From Motacilla alba alba (Eukaryota > Chordata > Aves > Passeriformes > Motacillidae): a stretch of DNA of 64,000 bases. Below are positions 23,321 to 36,364 of this stretch, in pieces. Every line of letters begins with the position of its first letter. The first letter of the stretch is position 1. A program made the position numbers and the translations under genes. The stretch spans positions 18,902,161-18,966,160 of the forward strand of contig NC_052046.1 in assembly GCF_015832195.1 (NCBI RefSeq), given 5' to 3'. The notes under the pieces were generated by a model. That model saw nothing but the letters and a program-made list of their open reading frames with translations, made no database searches and was not told where the DNA came from.

Positions 23321-26300
23321 ACAGTCATAAAACACAAGGACTTCACTCCCCTGTTGTCCTCTCAGAAGGATTTCACTAAAGTATTGGCTGTACTGGGGTA
23401 GGTCTTTCTCAATTTCTCCTGTTGAAACAGATCATTACCTACAACTAATTACTTCTGAGGCGGGTGGGAAGAGACTTACACTTCATCTACATAAATAAGT
23501 TACAGACTAGTTCTTGTCCAAATTAAATATAAACCAGAACAGCACAGTGCATGTGGAGAGAAAAGCAAGGAATTGAATTATTCTAATGAGAAATCCAGTT
23601 TTGTATCCAGGGTAATCTTCAGTGAATGACTCATCAGGTCTCATCTACATTTGTATGGGAAGTTTCAGTCTTCACAAATTGTTTCTTTTCTAATGATAAA
23701 AGTAAATTAAAAGTCCCACCACACACATGTTATGGGATGTTGAAAATGCAAGCTGATTTTGTCAGTGTCTACAATAATGAAACAGGGTGTCATAATGCAG
23801 GACATGCTCTGATGCAGAGTGAGTTAACCAGTTTTGAACTAGCCTGCAATAACCCAGAAAGAGACAGGTAGTCTCTCAAAGTTGTATAGAGCAACAGCAG
23901 CCACAGCAAGGCTGACTAGAACTGATGTTTCCGCAGCTGTTCCCTGCACTAGTAATTTCTACAAAGAAAAAATGTCTTTTTTTTTTTTTTTTTTTTTTTT
24001 ACTAGAATTCCCTGATGAGGAAAGCTATACTGCTCTAAAGAATCAATTTTCTAAAAGAAAGCAACTTGGATATTCTGTTTAATTTGCCTTAAAGTGGTGT
24101 AAAATGCTTTGAAGTTCTGACATACTGAGTTTCAGTATTGAAAAATCCACAAAATTTGGTTCATATTAGAAGGCACTGTAGGAGCTGATAGTCCAAAATT
24201 TTTGGTAAGCAGTAGGTATGATAAAGGAACACAGTGATACAGGAAATGCTTCACTGAGTATCATTATGGTAGGCAAATCCCTACAGTCAGTTCCTTCTGC
24301 TGTGGCAGCAGAAAAAAAACATAGCATGCTCACAAAACTGAGCTTTCATCACAGTCCAGACCAGACTGAATGGAATGAGTTGAACCAGCATACTTGCAGG
24401 CACCAATAAGTCCTGTCCCTGCTTTGACAAAATGTAGTTTTTAGAGGCCAAAACAGGGAGGGAAAATAAAGAAACAGCAACAAGTATGATATATAATTGC
24501 TTGAGTTTTGTGTAGTTTGGGGATGGTAGTACTTTATGGAAGCTGTCTGACTCATGGTGGGGAATTCTTCATTTCCAGCACCTCTTCACTGCCTTCCAAC
24601 CTTGCCTAGCTGCTCAGGACTGGAAAAGGTATGGGGGAGGAGAGAAAGGAATTTTTCAATGTGAAAGGTAATCATGTATCAGAGAAGAACTTCAGGAATC
24701 CTCAGGTGAAAAAAAAGGTTCAGCTTTTACATATTAGACTAAGTGATTCAGCTCAATGTGACTCCAAGCAATAGTTCACTCTGTCATATCATGGTACTAA
24801 AATGTACCATTATTTTAGCATATAATATTTTAATATTTATATTAGACTACAAAAAATGCATTTCTACCTCTTAGTGTCCACTGGCAAAAGCACTGGACTT
24901 TTTAAAGATCATTTATACTTATTTTCTCAGTAATCTCATTCATTTCTTTAGGGCTGCATAAAAATTCTACTAGCTCATCTCCTTAGGCACCCATGCATAT
25001 ATCATGCTTCTTTTTGTTTCTACTTCATATTTTCTTCTGAGAACCCTTAAAACTAAAATGAATCAGCCTGTCCCTGGTGAAAATGTGTACAATTTTTCTC
25101 TGCTACAAAGCTCTTTCATCACATTATTTCTTGTTCTGGTGCTCTGAATTCTGAAAGCAGTGTAACAGATGACTCACCATCAGCTATCAGTCATTGTCAT
25201 CTATTCAGTTATTGAATGTAGAGGTTTGTTATTAGAAGTTTACTTTTTATCTCCCATTTAATCTTAATTCATACTTTCAACTATTTATAATTGATTTTTT
25301 CTCTTTTTATTATTAAACTGCAATAGTTTAGTGACACATAAAATCACTGATGTTGAAAGTTATTACTGTTTATGTACAAAAGCCAAATTATTCAGCTGCA
25401 TTCATATTTTGAATGCATTCAGGACTCAGTACTAACAAAATACCCATATCCCTCGGTGGCCATGCTGTTTCTTCTGTACTCAAGTTCATCTGTTGGCTTT
25501 TCTTATGGATAACTGTCTTTTTTCTTCTCAAACAGCTGCACTCTACAGGCACCTATCTTTTTGTCAATTTGCTGACTATTTGCTCTTTCTATGCAAATAA
25601 AACGCCCATAGACTTGAATTTCCTGATCTTGATTTAACAGCCTATAAAAGAATACACATACATTTTCAGGCCCTTGTCCCTCTCTTCCTTGTCTTGTGTA
25701 AAAATCAATGACATTTTTTCTCCACCTGCACAGCCTTAGAGACATGCTAGATTTTTCTTCCCAGTTCCCATAGTAAACATTCTTGTGGGAGTAAGTCTTA
25801 TACACTCAAAATTGTTTTGTCACATATCCACGCATCCCTAAAATTAATAAAATCACAGCTTATTGACACTGTTTGAAATTTCTGACATTCCAGAAAATAA
25901 CTTCTTTTCACTATTATCTTTTGTGAAAAGTTTCTCTCTTCACCATTGCCCTCTCTTAAGGTGATGCAATTCATGATTTATGAATTTTCATGCTTGCTCT
26001 TTGCTTGGTTTCATATGGACTACTGCAATATTGTTTCTACTAAGTGAACTAAATGTCATAATCTTTCTTTTTCCCCCTGTACAATAATGTTAACTCATAA
26101 TAGACTCAATCTTTTCTAAAATACTTAATTTGTTTAAAGAAGTCAAATTAATTTTTGTACCTTTTAGGTCTTCACTTGTTCTGCAACCTTCTGCAACCTA
26201 TGGACTGCTTCCATACAAATGATGACAATATGGGATTCCCAAAAGCATCTCAAAATGCTGAATTGATAATTTCACATTACAGTAAGAACTCCTTGTACTA

Positions 26301-26675
26301 ATTTCAACAGCATTTTTGTGTTACTGTGGACATTTTCATGAAGAAGAGGTTGAAACCTGGTATATTTTTATTTTAAGTCTTTCTTGAGAAGAAGACACAG
26401 CAAGGGTTACCAATTTCCAATGTAAAATATTTGTCCCCTAAATCTTTTCCAAGCCCTGCCAGCTCTACATTTGTCTAACTGTACTTGGATCACTTCTGAT
26501 GTACTTTTAAACACTAGCAGTAATAACTTATGATAGAAAAATCTTTAAAACCAAAAAAGGTATTCCTGACACTGCTGTTACTATTTTTTCTATAAGACCT
26601 GTAATTCACAGGATGAAAAAAAAAAAGTTTTAAATGTACTAGGAAAATATCATTTACCTTTAACAAGATGAAAAG
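23321..26675. other. Unique non-coding stretch with a poly(T) run
   Basis: No repeat family or gene recognised. A 24-T run lies at 23977-24000. A donor-like TTG|GTAAGC at about 24203 (plus) has no good acceptor. Confidence 0.4.
23977..24000. repeat. Poly(T) homopolymer, 24 nt
   Basis: Uninterrupted T run. No retrocopy was recognised next to it. Confidence 0.85.
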
Positions 26676-27420
26676 CTGGATCCTGCTCTTGAATCACAAA
26701 AACACCACATACAGTACCACAGGTCTGGGGCAGCACAGCTGGAAACCTGCCCAGTGGAAAAAGACCTGGGGGTGCTGGTGACAGCAGCTGAACATGAGCC
26801 AGGGTATGCCCAGGTGGCCAAGAAGGCCATCCTGGCCTGGATCAGCAATGGTGTGGCCAGCAGGAGCAGGGCAGGGATTGTCCCCCTGTGCTGGGCACTG
26901 GTGAGGCCACAGCTCGAGTGCTGTGTCCAGCTCTGGGCCCTCACTGCAGGAAAGACACTGAGGAGCTGGAGAGAGTGCAGAGAAGGGCAATGGAGCTGGG
27001 GCAGGGTCTGGAGCACAGGTCCTGTGAGGAGCAGCTGAGGGAGCTGGGGCTGTTTATCCTGGAGAAAAGGAGGCTCAGGGGAGAACTTATCACTCTCTAC
27101 AACTGCCTGGAAGGGGGCTGTGGCCAGCTGGGGTCAATATTTTCTCTCAAGTAATAAGCAATAGGACAACAGGAAATGTCCTCAAGTTGGGCCAGAGGAG
27201 TTTCAGATTGGATATTAGGAAAAATTTCTTCATGAAGAGGGCTGTCAAGCATTGGAGCTGGCTGCTCAGGGAGGTGGTAGATTCACAATCAATGGAGGTA
27301 TTTAAAAGACATATAAATGAGTTACTTAGGGACATGGTTTAGAGCTGAACTTGGTAGTGTTAAGTTTACAGTTTGACTTAATGATCTTAAAGGGCTTTTG
27401 CAACCACAATGATTTCATGC
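26676..27420 (+). mobile_element. CR1 LINE 3' part, plus orientation
   Basis: Sense-strand CR1 ORF2 end and 3' region. It has a GACCTGGGGGTGCTGGTGAC block, then GTGGCCAAGAAGGCCATCC, a GAGAGAGTGCAGAGAAGGGC block, GGGGCTGTTTATCCTGGAGA, GATTGGATATTAGGAAAAAT and a degraded 3' tail near 27400. The translated pieces follow the conserved 'AxxAKKAxLxx[22 protein letters not shown]' order. It is 5'-truncated to about 745 bp, with frameshifts. It is relatively well preserved and so is younger than most others in the window. Confidence 0.85.
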
Positions 27421-28829
27421 TTCTCTCTTCTTTGATCATATTTTGAAGCATAACTCCAGCAGCTCTGTCATGTTTCATTCCTCACAATAACAGCAGTACA
27501 TTAAGAGCCATTTCAGTTAGAACGGAAATAAACCAAGAGGAAGATTATGTTCAAATAATAGCAAGGTATTTTTTCTAGTTTCATCTGGGAATTGGTGAGG
27601 GAGGTTATTTAAATTAAAGACTAATTGAAAAACACCGAGACATAAAAATATAGTTTTCCTATTGCGTAACCTAGGAGTTCAACTGTAACTGCTCATTTAT
27701 TTGTAAGTTCTCTCTCACTGGTGGTTATCAATTTTATATAATTCATACATCTACATACACACACAGAGAAACAAAAAAAAAACCAAAATCAAAAGAAAAC
27801 ATATGTTGCAAATGTCATATATTTAAAGAAAAATCTATACTACATTTATTGACTTAATGAATTATTGTCATTTTCACATTAGACCAGACTTGCAGCTAAT
27901 TATTTCAGGCTTGGTTAGTGGTCAGCAAAAAAAACCAAACTAAACCAAACCAAAACAAACCAAACCAAACCAAACCAAACCAAAACAAAACAAAACAAAA
28001 CAAAACACCAAACCAAAAACACCCAAAAAACTATCAGAAGCAGGTAGGAAAAAACCCTTGTAGAACTGAGAACAAAGGAAATCCGATCCCTATAAAGTCT
28101 TACCTAACCCATTAAAAACATTCTTAAACACAGAAACATGAAGTTTTTATCCTTCTCAAGTTTTCTTTCACTCTATTTCTTCAGCGTTAATCTTCCCAAT
28201 TTCCAGTATTATTACAGATCTATATAAAAAAAACTATTTATAATCTAAGTATGTAAAATTTGGGGTTAGAACAATTCACAGTTGTCACAATTGTGACAAT
28301 AATTATGAATTATGTTCCTGTGTTTAATACCAAATTCCTGTTGTTTGGTTAGTTTTTCAGTTTTTTTGATCCAGGCTGTGCTCATTTTTCTTTTGCAATG
28401 CAAGTCTGAGTTCTCCAATAACTTTTAGGGCATAAGATGATCAACAGTTCAAATGATAGGTTCTGGTAAGATCTCAGCAAATCTCACCATTTTGCATCAC
28501 TGATTCACATAGTATTAATATTTTTAAATACGTGATTATAGTGACAAGAATTACTAGCCCAAGATAAATTCCGTGTTTCTAACCCCTTTTAAATTTAGAC
28601 TGATTTTTAAAAGCTATGAATTAATTTTTAAAGTACTCTATTTTTACAGAAATCATGAGCAATGTTAAAGTTGTAGACTGACTCACGGGGTTGTCCTGCA
28701 ATAGAACCCAAGCTGGAAACACCATTGAAGAGTCTGCCGGCCTGCCAAATTTCCAGGAATAGTTTTGACTATTACCATGCCCTTTGCGTGTTTTTGCTGT
28801 ACTCTTGACACCTTTGCCAAACTATTTGG
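27421..28829. other. Non-coding stretch with simple repeat and an 18-bp palindrome
   Basis: Holds the (AACC/AAAC)n tract at 27926-28022 and a perfect palindrome TTGTCACAATTGTGACAA at 28282-28299. No gene or repeat family recognised otherwise. Confidence 0.45.
27926..28022. repeat. (CCAAA)n / (CAAAA)n simple repeat
   Basis: About 95 bp of AACCAAACC units passing into CAAAA units. The composition is strand-asymmetric, with almost no T and no G inside the tract. Confidence 0.85.
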
Positions 28830-29110
28830 AGAACAAGTTTTATGAGGAGTTTCTGAGGAAGCTGGGATTGTTTAGCCTGGAGAAAAGAAAGCTGAGAGGA
28901 GATCTAACTGCTCTTTACAACCACCTGAGGGGAGGAGGGTGTAATGAGGTGTTGATCTGTATTTTATCCCAGGTAACAAGTGATAGGACAAGAGTAAAAG
29001 ACCTGAAGCTGCACCTAGGGAGGTTTAGATTGGATATTAGAAAAAATTTGAGAAGGTGGTAGAACAAGCTGACTAGGCAAATGGAGAAGTCATTGTCCCT
29101 GGAAGCCTTC
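28830..29110 (+). mobile_element. CR1 LINE 3' fragment, plus orientation
   Basis: The blocks TGAGGAAGCTGGGATTGTTT, AGCCTGGAGAAAAGAAAGCT and GAGGTTTAGATTGGATATTA are the sense of the CR1 ORF2 tail. The copy is short and diverged. The sequence out to about 29220 may belong to it, but the 3' end is not clear. Confidence 0.75.
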
Positions 29111-30689
29111 AGAAAAACATGCAGATGCTTTAGCCTTAATGATTCTAGAAAGAATCTAACTAGAAAGAATTCCCTCATTGCACTCTGAGTGTAACCCACC
29201 ATGTAGTGGTTTTGGGAAAGTTCATTCATGAATTAGTACTCAATTCCTGGTGTCATCCACAATGAGACAGAAAAATGTAATCAGTAATGCCCCAATTGCT
29301 TTTCTTAGATGTTCATGTAATTATATGAGTCATCTAAGCTCTCTAAGTACTTCAGTAAACTTAAGATAATGAAATACTGGAGGAAAATAGATCTTAACTG
29401 AGGAAGTAAAGTGCCTTAGGAAAAAATCAGATACTTTCACCTAAGGAGTCTCCTGTTGTGAAGATATGACCACAGGAGTTAATAACTGTATAAAATCTTG
29501 TAATGCTAACTACATAATTTAGTAAGTATTCCAGCATTAATGAACTGGAACAAAATGTCTTTTTATAGTATAATTGTGTCTGTCTAATGATACATCACAG
29601 GTTTCCTATAAATTCCCACGAAGTTCAAGACAAAATAATAGAAATTCACACAGAAAATGATAACCATTCTGAAATAACAAGACTCCCCGGGTGCTGAACA
29701 TTTACTTTGTATCAGAGCATTAAAATTTATTTGGCATGTCCAATTGTTCTCTGCTGTGAGGCCCCCCATAAAGAACTGTATTATTAGGAACGCTAACACT
29801 GCAAGAAGTTAACATCTATGTTTTCATTTTCAATCTCAAGGTCTTGAAGTTTGAGGCTTGTGATGGGTGCACTATGTGAGACTGAAAATATTTGGCTCTA
29901 TGTAATCTGTTTTTCCTCATGTATGGGATAGTTAGCTTCCTGTACATTCTCAATGTTAAACTATTTCTAAATGAATGATCAGCAAATTTTATTACTTGCT
30001 ACTTTTATGACAAAAAGTATAAGATTTTCAGTGAAAATTTATAATTTACAATGATTGGTAGAAGCTAACCTCTGCAAATAAAAGGGCTTTTGAGTGAAAA
30101 AAACCATAATGATGCATAGAAAACATATACTTTAGCTCCATAAGAAAGCAATGTCTGCATTACAGAAAACATACCATTTTGGTCAAATTAATGGGTGTAT
30201 ACAAATAAACTGCAGAGCCTAATTTCTGCCCTGTGCATATTTTCCCTTAATATTTAGTTCCCTGAGGCAAAGAACTTTATGGCATCAAGAAGGAATCATA
30301 ATTCACCTCAATTTTACCTGTCTAGTATCTGTAGCACTTTCCATGTATCATGAGAAGCATTGGATTGGTGCTGCAGTGTAGGCATAGGTCACAACTCATA
30401 GACACATTTTACACAGTAACTTCTTACCTCCATTTCTTCATGGGATAATAAGGTTCTCATATGCTGTCAATCACCCAATTACCCACCAAGTTGCTCAAAG
30501 CAGCACTGGGCTGTCTTAAAGTGTACTGTATCATCTTGTAGTCATATGATGGTGTCCAAATATTGCAATCCAACAAAAAAGGGATTATTAAAAATGTCTT
30601 AGATCCAGACAAAACAACTATGGTAGTATATCAGTATTTGTACTCTTACACAAAAAATGGTCCTGCAAGCACCTCTTCAACTCTGGTGA
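29111..30689. other. Non-coding stretch, nothing firmly recognised
   Basis: A minus-strand donor-like GAG|GTAAGAAG at about 30427 follows 36 open nt bounded by a weak acceptor (ATTGACAG). This is noted as a weak exon-like site only. Confidence 0.4.
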
Positions 30690-31155
30690 GCTGAAGCTGG
30701 TGAAAGGGCTAGAAGGTATGTCTCATGAGGAGCAGGTCAGGATTTGGAGTTTGTCTCTTTGGGGAGAAGGAGGCTGAGGGGTGAACTCATGGCTCTCTGC
30801 AGCTTCCTGAGGAGAGATGGAGAGAGAGGTGCTGATCTCCTCTCCCTGGTATCCAGTGATGGGACACATAGGAATGATTCAAAGTTGAGGTGGGGGAGGT
30901 TTAGCCCAGGCATTAGAAAGCATTTATTTACCATGAGGGTATTATAAGCCAGGAACAGGCTTCCTGGAGAGGAGGCCAGTGCCCCCAGCCCATCAGTGTT
31001 TAAGACACATTTGGACCACAAATGCTAAGGGCATGTTGCCCTTTGCAACATGCTGTAGCTTTTGGTCAGCCCTGAAGTAGTCAGGCAGTTGGGCTGGATG
31101 ATCATTGTAGGTCTTTTCCAATTGAACAATTCCTATTCTATCGTATTCTAATTCA
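30690..31155 (+). mobile_element. CR1 LINE 3' end with tail, plus orientation
   Basis: Sense CR1 blocks GGGGAGAAGGAGGCTGAGGG, CTCTGCAGCTTCCTGAGGAG, GGCTGGATGATCATTGTAGG and a terminal tail ATTCCTATTCTATCGTATTC. About 460 bp, 5'-truncated. The 3' tail lies just before the simple-repeat cluster at 31279. Confidence 0.85.
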
Positions 31156-31278
31156 GGGAGCAGATCTAAGGTTCTGCCTTTGCTATTTAAGTCCCTGTAC
31201 CACAGGGTACATGTGCCAAAGGTAAGCTTATATTGCCAGAGAAAAAGTTGGTTTGTTTTGTGGGAGGTTTTTTTTGTT

Positions 31279-31363
31279 GGTTTTGGTTTTGGTTTTGGTT
31301 TTGGTTTTGGTTTTTGAGTGAGTGAGTGAGTGAATGAGTGAGTGAGTGAGTGAGTGAGTGAGG
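31279..31363. repeat. Compound (GGTTTT)n-(GAGT)n microsatellite
   Basis: About six GGTTTT units (31279-31315) run directly into about twelve GAGT units (31316-31363, one GAAT interruption). The first half has regularly spaced GG pairs. Long reading frames on the minus strand here (Ser-Leu-Thr-His and Lys-Pro-type repeats) are products of the microsatellite, not genes. Confidence 0.9.
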
Positions 31364-32065
31364 GTTTTTTTGAAATAGGGAAGAACAAATCCTTTTACTA
31401 ATCAACAGGACATGTAGTTTTTTGATTAATTACCTTCTGGAAAGAAAAACATTATATGAAAAGCCTAAGGAAGAAGGGTCAAAAGTCCAAGGCTGGGAGT
31501 AGGGTTCTGCAACGTCAAGATATAAAGCCAAGTTCTTTTCTGTTTAGATGAACACAATACCTTTGGAAAAAAAGAAACCACTAATTTCTACTGGCATAGC
31601 TTTTCTTTACATTTATTTCCTCAAAAAGGCCTGTTAAACATGAAGCAGCTACTGTTGAAACAAAGTGGTTCTATCTCCATTTTCTGGGACATACTAAAAG
31701 TTCAGAAAATAAATTGATGTAATTATAAAGTTGATGCAAAAACTCAAGTAGTTTCTAATGAACATATGAAAGAGTTGTGCTTGGCTTCTGTGCAAAACAA
31801 AAATGTGTTTGTACTAATAAAAAGCAGTAAAGCTATGAATTTTTAGTTACTACTGTTTTATCAGTTTTGGCAAAACTAGATCCTTGTTTTCTAAATACTG
31901 CTGCTTAGATATAATATACAAACCAAAAATAATCTAAACACTAAGTCACAGATAGAAACCATTTTATCATTTTACAGGACACTGTGTCACCATCAAGTAA
32001 AATACTTATTTTAAGTGTTTAAGTGTGCAGGTGAGAGGAGATTTCCTTTTAATATCTTTCCTACA
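31364..32065. other. Non-coding stretch, nothing recognised
   Basis: AT-rich unique DNA between two CR1 copies. Confidence 0.4.
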
Positions 32066-32375
32066 CTGTGGGATCCAAAAGTGCCCTCAGCACTCGAGGT
32101 GAGGCTGCCCCAGTGCAGAGCAGAGCAGGATAATCCCCTCCCTTGCCCGGCTGGTGATGCTGTCACTGATGCCCCCAGGATATGCTTGGCCCTCCTGGCT
32201 GCCAGGGCACTGTGGGCTCAAGCTGAACTTGCCATGGACCAGAACTGCAGGGCCCTTTCCATGGCACTGCTGTCCAGCCTCTCATTCCCCAGTCTGTCTG
32301 TACATCCAGGGCTGCCCCACACTGGGTGCATATCTCAGCATTTACCCTTGAACTTCATACAAACAAGAGTCACTT
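32066..32375 (-). mobile_element. CR1 LINE fragment, ORF2 C-terminal region, minus orientation
   Basis: Antisense CR1 ORF2: CTCAGCACTCGAGGTGAGGC, TGGCCCTCCTGGCTGCCAGG, CCTCTCATTCCCCAGTCTGT and a terminal TTGAACTTCATAC. Both ends are truncated. The 126-codon plus-strand frame across it is an antisense reading of the LINE and is not a gene. Confidence 0.8.
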
Positions 32376-33427
32376 GGGCCTTTTTCTTTATATGAGCTAT
32401 ACCTTGTATGAATTCACTTTGCTCTACTACCACATTGCTACTGAATATTGTGACAAGATTATGAAATATATGATACATCCTGCTGGGTAATAACATAATT
32501 TAGCGACCACAAATGAATCACTAGTAGCTGTTTAAAACCACAGTCCCCTACCTGGCCTCATGTTCCTTTATGGAGGAGTTCAATCCACACCCAATCCCAA
32601 TTAAGTCTTGCAGACATGGTAAGCGACTGCTCACTTCTCCATCTAAAATTTGAGCATTGGACTATTTTAACCTATCCATCTATAACTCATAACTACTCAA
32701 GTTATAACAAGAAATAGACACTGTAACTAAGTCTATTAGCCAGCATTTGTGCAGCTTTAGGATTGCTAAGATCTGAGTGTGAAGAATCCTTGGAAACAAG
32801 ATTTCAGGTAGGCTTGACATGGATTCCACTGGCTAAGGACATTATTTCAGCCTTTTTCAGAATGCTATTAAAAATTTTTCAAAATGCCAGTAAAAAGGCA
32901 ATACATGTCTTAAGACTGGAACAATCAAAATACCTTAACTAACCACTGATACTCAGTAATTTTTGTCAATCAATCTTTATAGCACTTTTATGCATCTTTA
33001 AAAATCTTCTGTCTTTAATCTACCTTTTCCTGCTTCCTAAGTTTTTTACTAATTATCACTTTTATAATGTTGGATTTTTATCCTGAAGTGTTAACATTAG
33101 CAGCAAGTACGTACATGCAAGCTAGATGCGAAAACTAAACCTTACATTTGTATTTTCCTATCCCAAAGCTTTATTTTATTTCTTGCAGGCAACATTAATG
33201 GTGAAAGGAAAACTCAAGTGTGGAATGTTTGGCCCAACTTTCATAATGCATGTTTCTTCAAACTATTATTTTCAAGGTCATTCATAAAATGGTACTGAAC
33301 TTCAGCTTCTTAATAAAATCTGTTTGAGCAGGTGCAGTGACAGATTGATTCAATTTTTGGTTAGAATATCCTGCACAATTACTGTCAAACACAGCAAAAT
33401 TAAACCACTACACTTACAATTTTAATT

Positions 33428-33462
33428 TATTCATTCATTCATTCATTCATTCATTCATTCAT
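33428..33462. repeat. (ATTC)n tetranucleotide microsatellite
   Basis: About eight perfect ATTC units. Confidence 0.9.
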
Positions 33463-34737
33463 AATTAAAAATATGATCAGATTTTCAATTAAAAAGATGT
33501 CTATGCTGACTAAAACATTACAAATAGCCACTTGATGAAGAATTAGAAAGTTAAAAACCATGCTTATTTTTCTAACTAAAGCAATGGCATCAATTAAAAC
33601 AATACATCACACAGAAGGATTTGTATCTGTTTAAAAAAATTAACAATATAGAAAGTGCAGCAATAAAAAAAAAAAATCCCCAAATTGGTTTCATGATATG
33701 GTAAATAGAGACCTGTTTTTAATACTTCCGCCTAGTAATTGTAAAGTGTTTGTTTAGTATCTCTCCCAGAAAAAAAGAAATCTTGTAGAACCTGTGTGTC
33801 AAGTAACCTATTTGACAGCAATTTGCTTATAAGGCATGAATGGAGTGTTTTGGTCAGGAATTGTTCTGAATTTTTCATTCTAACAGGACCTTCCAGCTCA
33901 AGAGCACAAGGCCCGATGGTCTGTCTGAAGGCCAGGGGAAGTCACGCGTGCATACCTGCAAATGAGTTCTAAAGACATCCATCAATGCCCCCACTCACAA
34001 GTTTAAGCCAAGTTGCTGCTCAAATCTCTATCATGCTCTGAGTCATGCATTAAAAGAAACAGCAGACAGTTGCAGCAAAGCACTGATTGAAGACTAAGGT
34101 AGAGAGATTACCTACTTTCATTTCCACTGAGTACAGGTTTTCTTTGCCAAAATGCTAGTAAAATGCAATTCAAGGTGTAGGTCCTTGGCTTCTATACAGC
34201 ATGAAGTGAAAAGAATTGTTTTGTGTCTTCACAGTAAATGCCTCCCTTTTTTTGGCTGCTCTGCCAAGTTAGCAGACATTTCTGCCAGTTCATTTTCTAA
34301 GTAGGTTTTTCTGATCCTTGTTTCTTTTCAACTGCACACACTAATAATGAGAGGCAAATACTTGAAGCAAAGCCCATTGCTCCTCATGCAGGCAACCCAG
34401 AGCAGAGGGGGATAAAACAATGTGAATGTAATGCTTATCAGGATGCCCTCACACTCTGTACACAAGGATTGCATACTATACCCTCCCAAAAAATAGTACC
34501 ACCCACAAAATAACACATCTGAGCATATATACTTATTTCCTACGCACATAAGGCTGAACTCACTGGTTTGAAGATTTATTTTAATTGCTCCTCTTGTTAT
34601 GGCTTGATGTTACAAAAGTGTATTTACTGGCCTTTACTTTCCTATGCTTCCTGAATTTAAGAGGATACAACACCAAAATGTCCTTCTCTTCAATTATAGA
34701 AACTAGAAAGACAATAACTTTAAATTAAGCTATTCTT

Positions 34738-34770
34738 AAAAAAAAAAAAAACAAAAAAAAAAACAAAAAA
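34738..34770. repeat. A-rich tract
   Basis: Runs of A with single C interruptions. Confidence 0.75.
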
Positions 34771-35399
34771 CCATCAACAAAACACAACACTTAAAAAAAA
34801 AGAACCTCCCTGCTTTTACAGTATGAAAAGTATATAGCTATACAAGAAGAAAATACATTCATCTAACTCAAAACTTCAGAAACAATATTTACAGAACTTA
34901 TCCTTTGTTCTAGACTAGACTTTAGACCAGTATATTTAGGATTGTGCATATAGTCAAGGGTAGACCAAAATACTAGATAAAGCACTATGAAGAAAAGTGT
35001 ACAAAGCAGTTGAAAGTTGGAGTTGATAGTTGGAGTTCCACTATATGGCATCATATCCTGAAAGAACTAAGAGAAGTCCAAGGCAGCTGGATTCTCAGTG
35101 TAACAGAACCAGGTGGAAACAAAATTACTTTAATGGATAAAAAATAAAATAATGTCCAAGGTAGCAGTGAACTTTTAGGTATGCCAAATAAGCCATTAAT
35201 TCAGATGAAGAAAAATTCCATAGAAAGATAAAGTAATTAAGTTAGAGGTACAAATTAATCTCCAGAATAATTTAATTCCCCTGAAATAAAATCAGCTAAG
35301 CAAAATCTTAGTTTATTCTGTTATTTCCAAGAGAATTAATACTAGCTGAAGCTGCCCAAGAGCTCTCAGCTGGTCAGAGAATGGTGGCAACATTGCCAT

Positions 35400-35497
35400 G
35401 GTTGTGTGTTTTTTCTTCATATGCGCCATTTACTTTAAAGCTAAATTGATGATCCTTGTGGGTCCCTTCCAACTCAGAATATTCTGTAACTCATGTC
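35400..35497 (+). mobile_element. CR1 LINE 3' tail, plus orientation
   Basis: Only the last part is clear: TGATGATCCTTGTGGGTCCC then TTCCAACTCAGAATATTCTG, the standard CR1 3' terminus. The start is approximate. Confidence 0.7.
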
Positions 35498-36332
35498 TGC
35501 TACTCTATAGCGCACAAGATAAAATCAATAAATTAATGCTCTCTTTCCAAATCATATCCATGTAGGAAGAACTCTCTTCAAAATGGTCACCCATTCCCAA
35601 TTCCTGACTGATGGAAAAGGCAGAAACATGTCACATTCCCTAATATTCATATAAATTCTTTAGACAAGGGGGACTCTTTTTTTTTATTCTTCCCCTGTTA
35701 AAATACATCCAAAGAAGTCATAACTTCTGCTTCTTCAGAGAACATGCTCTGTTCCAGCAGGAGGAATATCTTGCCATATTTTGCCATATTTCCATGGCGA
35801 TGAAAATAGTTTCATTTGGCTTCTGTTAGTCTCGTCAAATAAGCGAGTATTAGAAATGGATGAAATTTAAATTCCAATCTATCTAATACAGTTTTATTAT
35901 ATGAATTTGCTTTTATTTTAATTACTACAGAAAATGGTGTTGGGAGGAGGGATACTGAGGAGGATATTGTTCATCTGAGTTTTAGAATTGCTTTTTTATT
36001 TCTCTGTAAAATAGTGTGGTTTGCACTCACCACTGGCCTTCAAATAGTATGCACTGATGCAACACCATTCTGTAGGGTAACTAGGTGTGGAAGATACTCT
36101 TCATATTTCTTATGATGCAGAGGGGAAATTGGACCACCAGTTTTTAGAACTGGAAAAAATCATCTAACCAAAGGTATCACTCTTCTCCCTACATCCACTC
36201 CTCCTACTGAATATCTTGTCTTCATTCTAAGGCTGTGAAATGCATTCTCTTGGAATCACAGCTAGAAAATTTTCAAATTTTCTTTAGCAACATCCATGCT
36301 AAGTAATGCAATCAAGTTTATGTTGTATTTGT

Positions 36333-36364
<32 letters not shown>

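Larger units (their letters stand above)
32376..35399. other. Unique stretch with microsatellites; possible conserved non-coding block
   Basis: Contains the ATTC tetranucleotide repeat and an A-rich tract. A plus-strand piece 32543-32620 lies between an acceptor-like AAAACCACAG and a donor ATG|GTAAGC and is open in two frames, but neither frame is recognisable. The block 33880-34150 is more GC-rich than its surroundings, has an acceptor-like CATTCTAACAG on the plus strand and two donor-like sites on the minus strand, but no frame stays open. Confidence 0.4.

Noticed and set aside
30993..31405. Minus-strand frames of 131 and 72 codons with Ser-Leu-Thr-His and Asn-Gln/Lys-Pro repeats
   Set aside because: They are translations of the GAGT and GGTTTT microsatellite and the end of a CR1 copy.
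32015..32395. 126-codon plus-strand frame
   Set aside because: It is the antisense reading of a CR1 ORF2 fragment.
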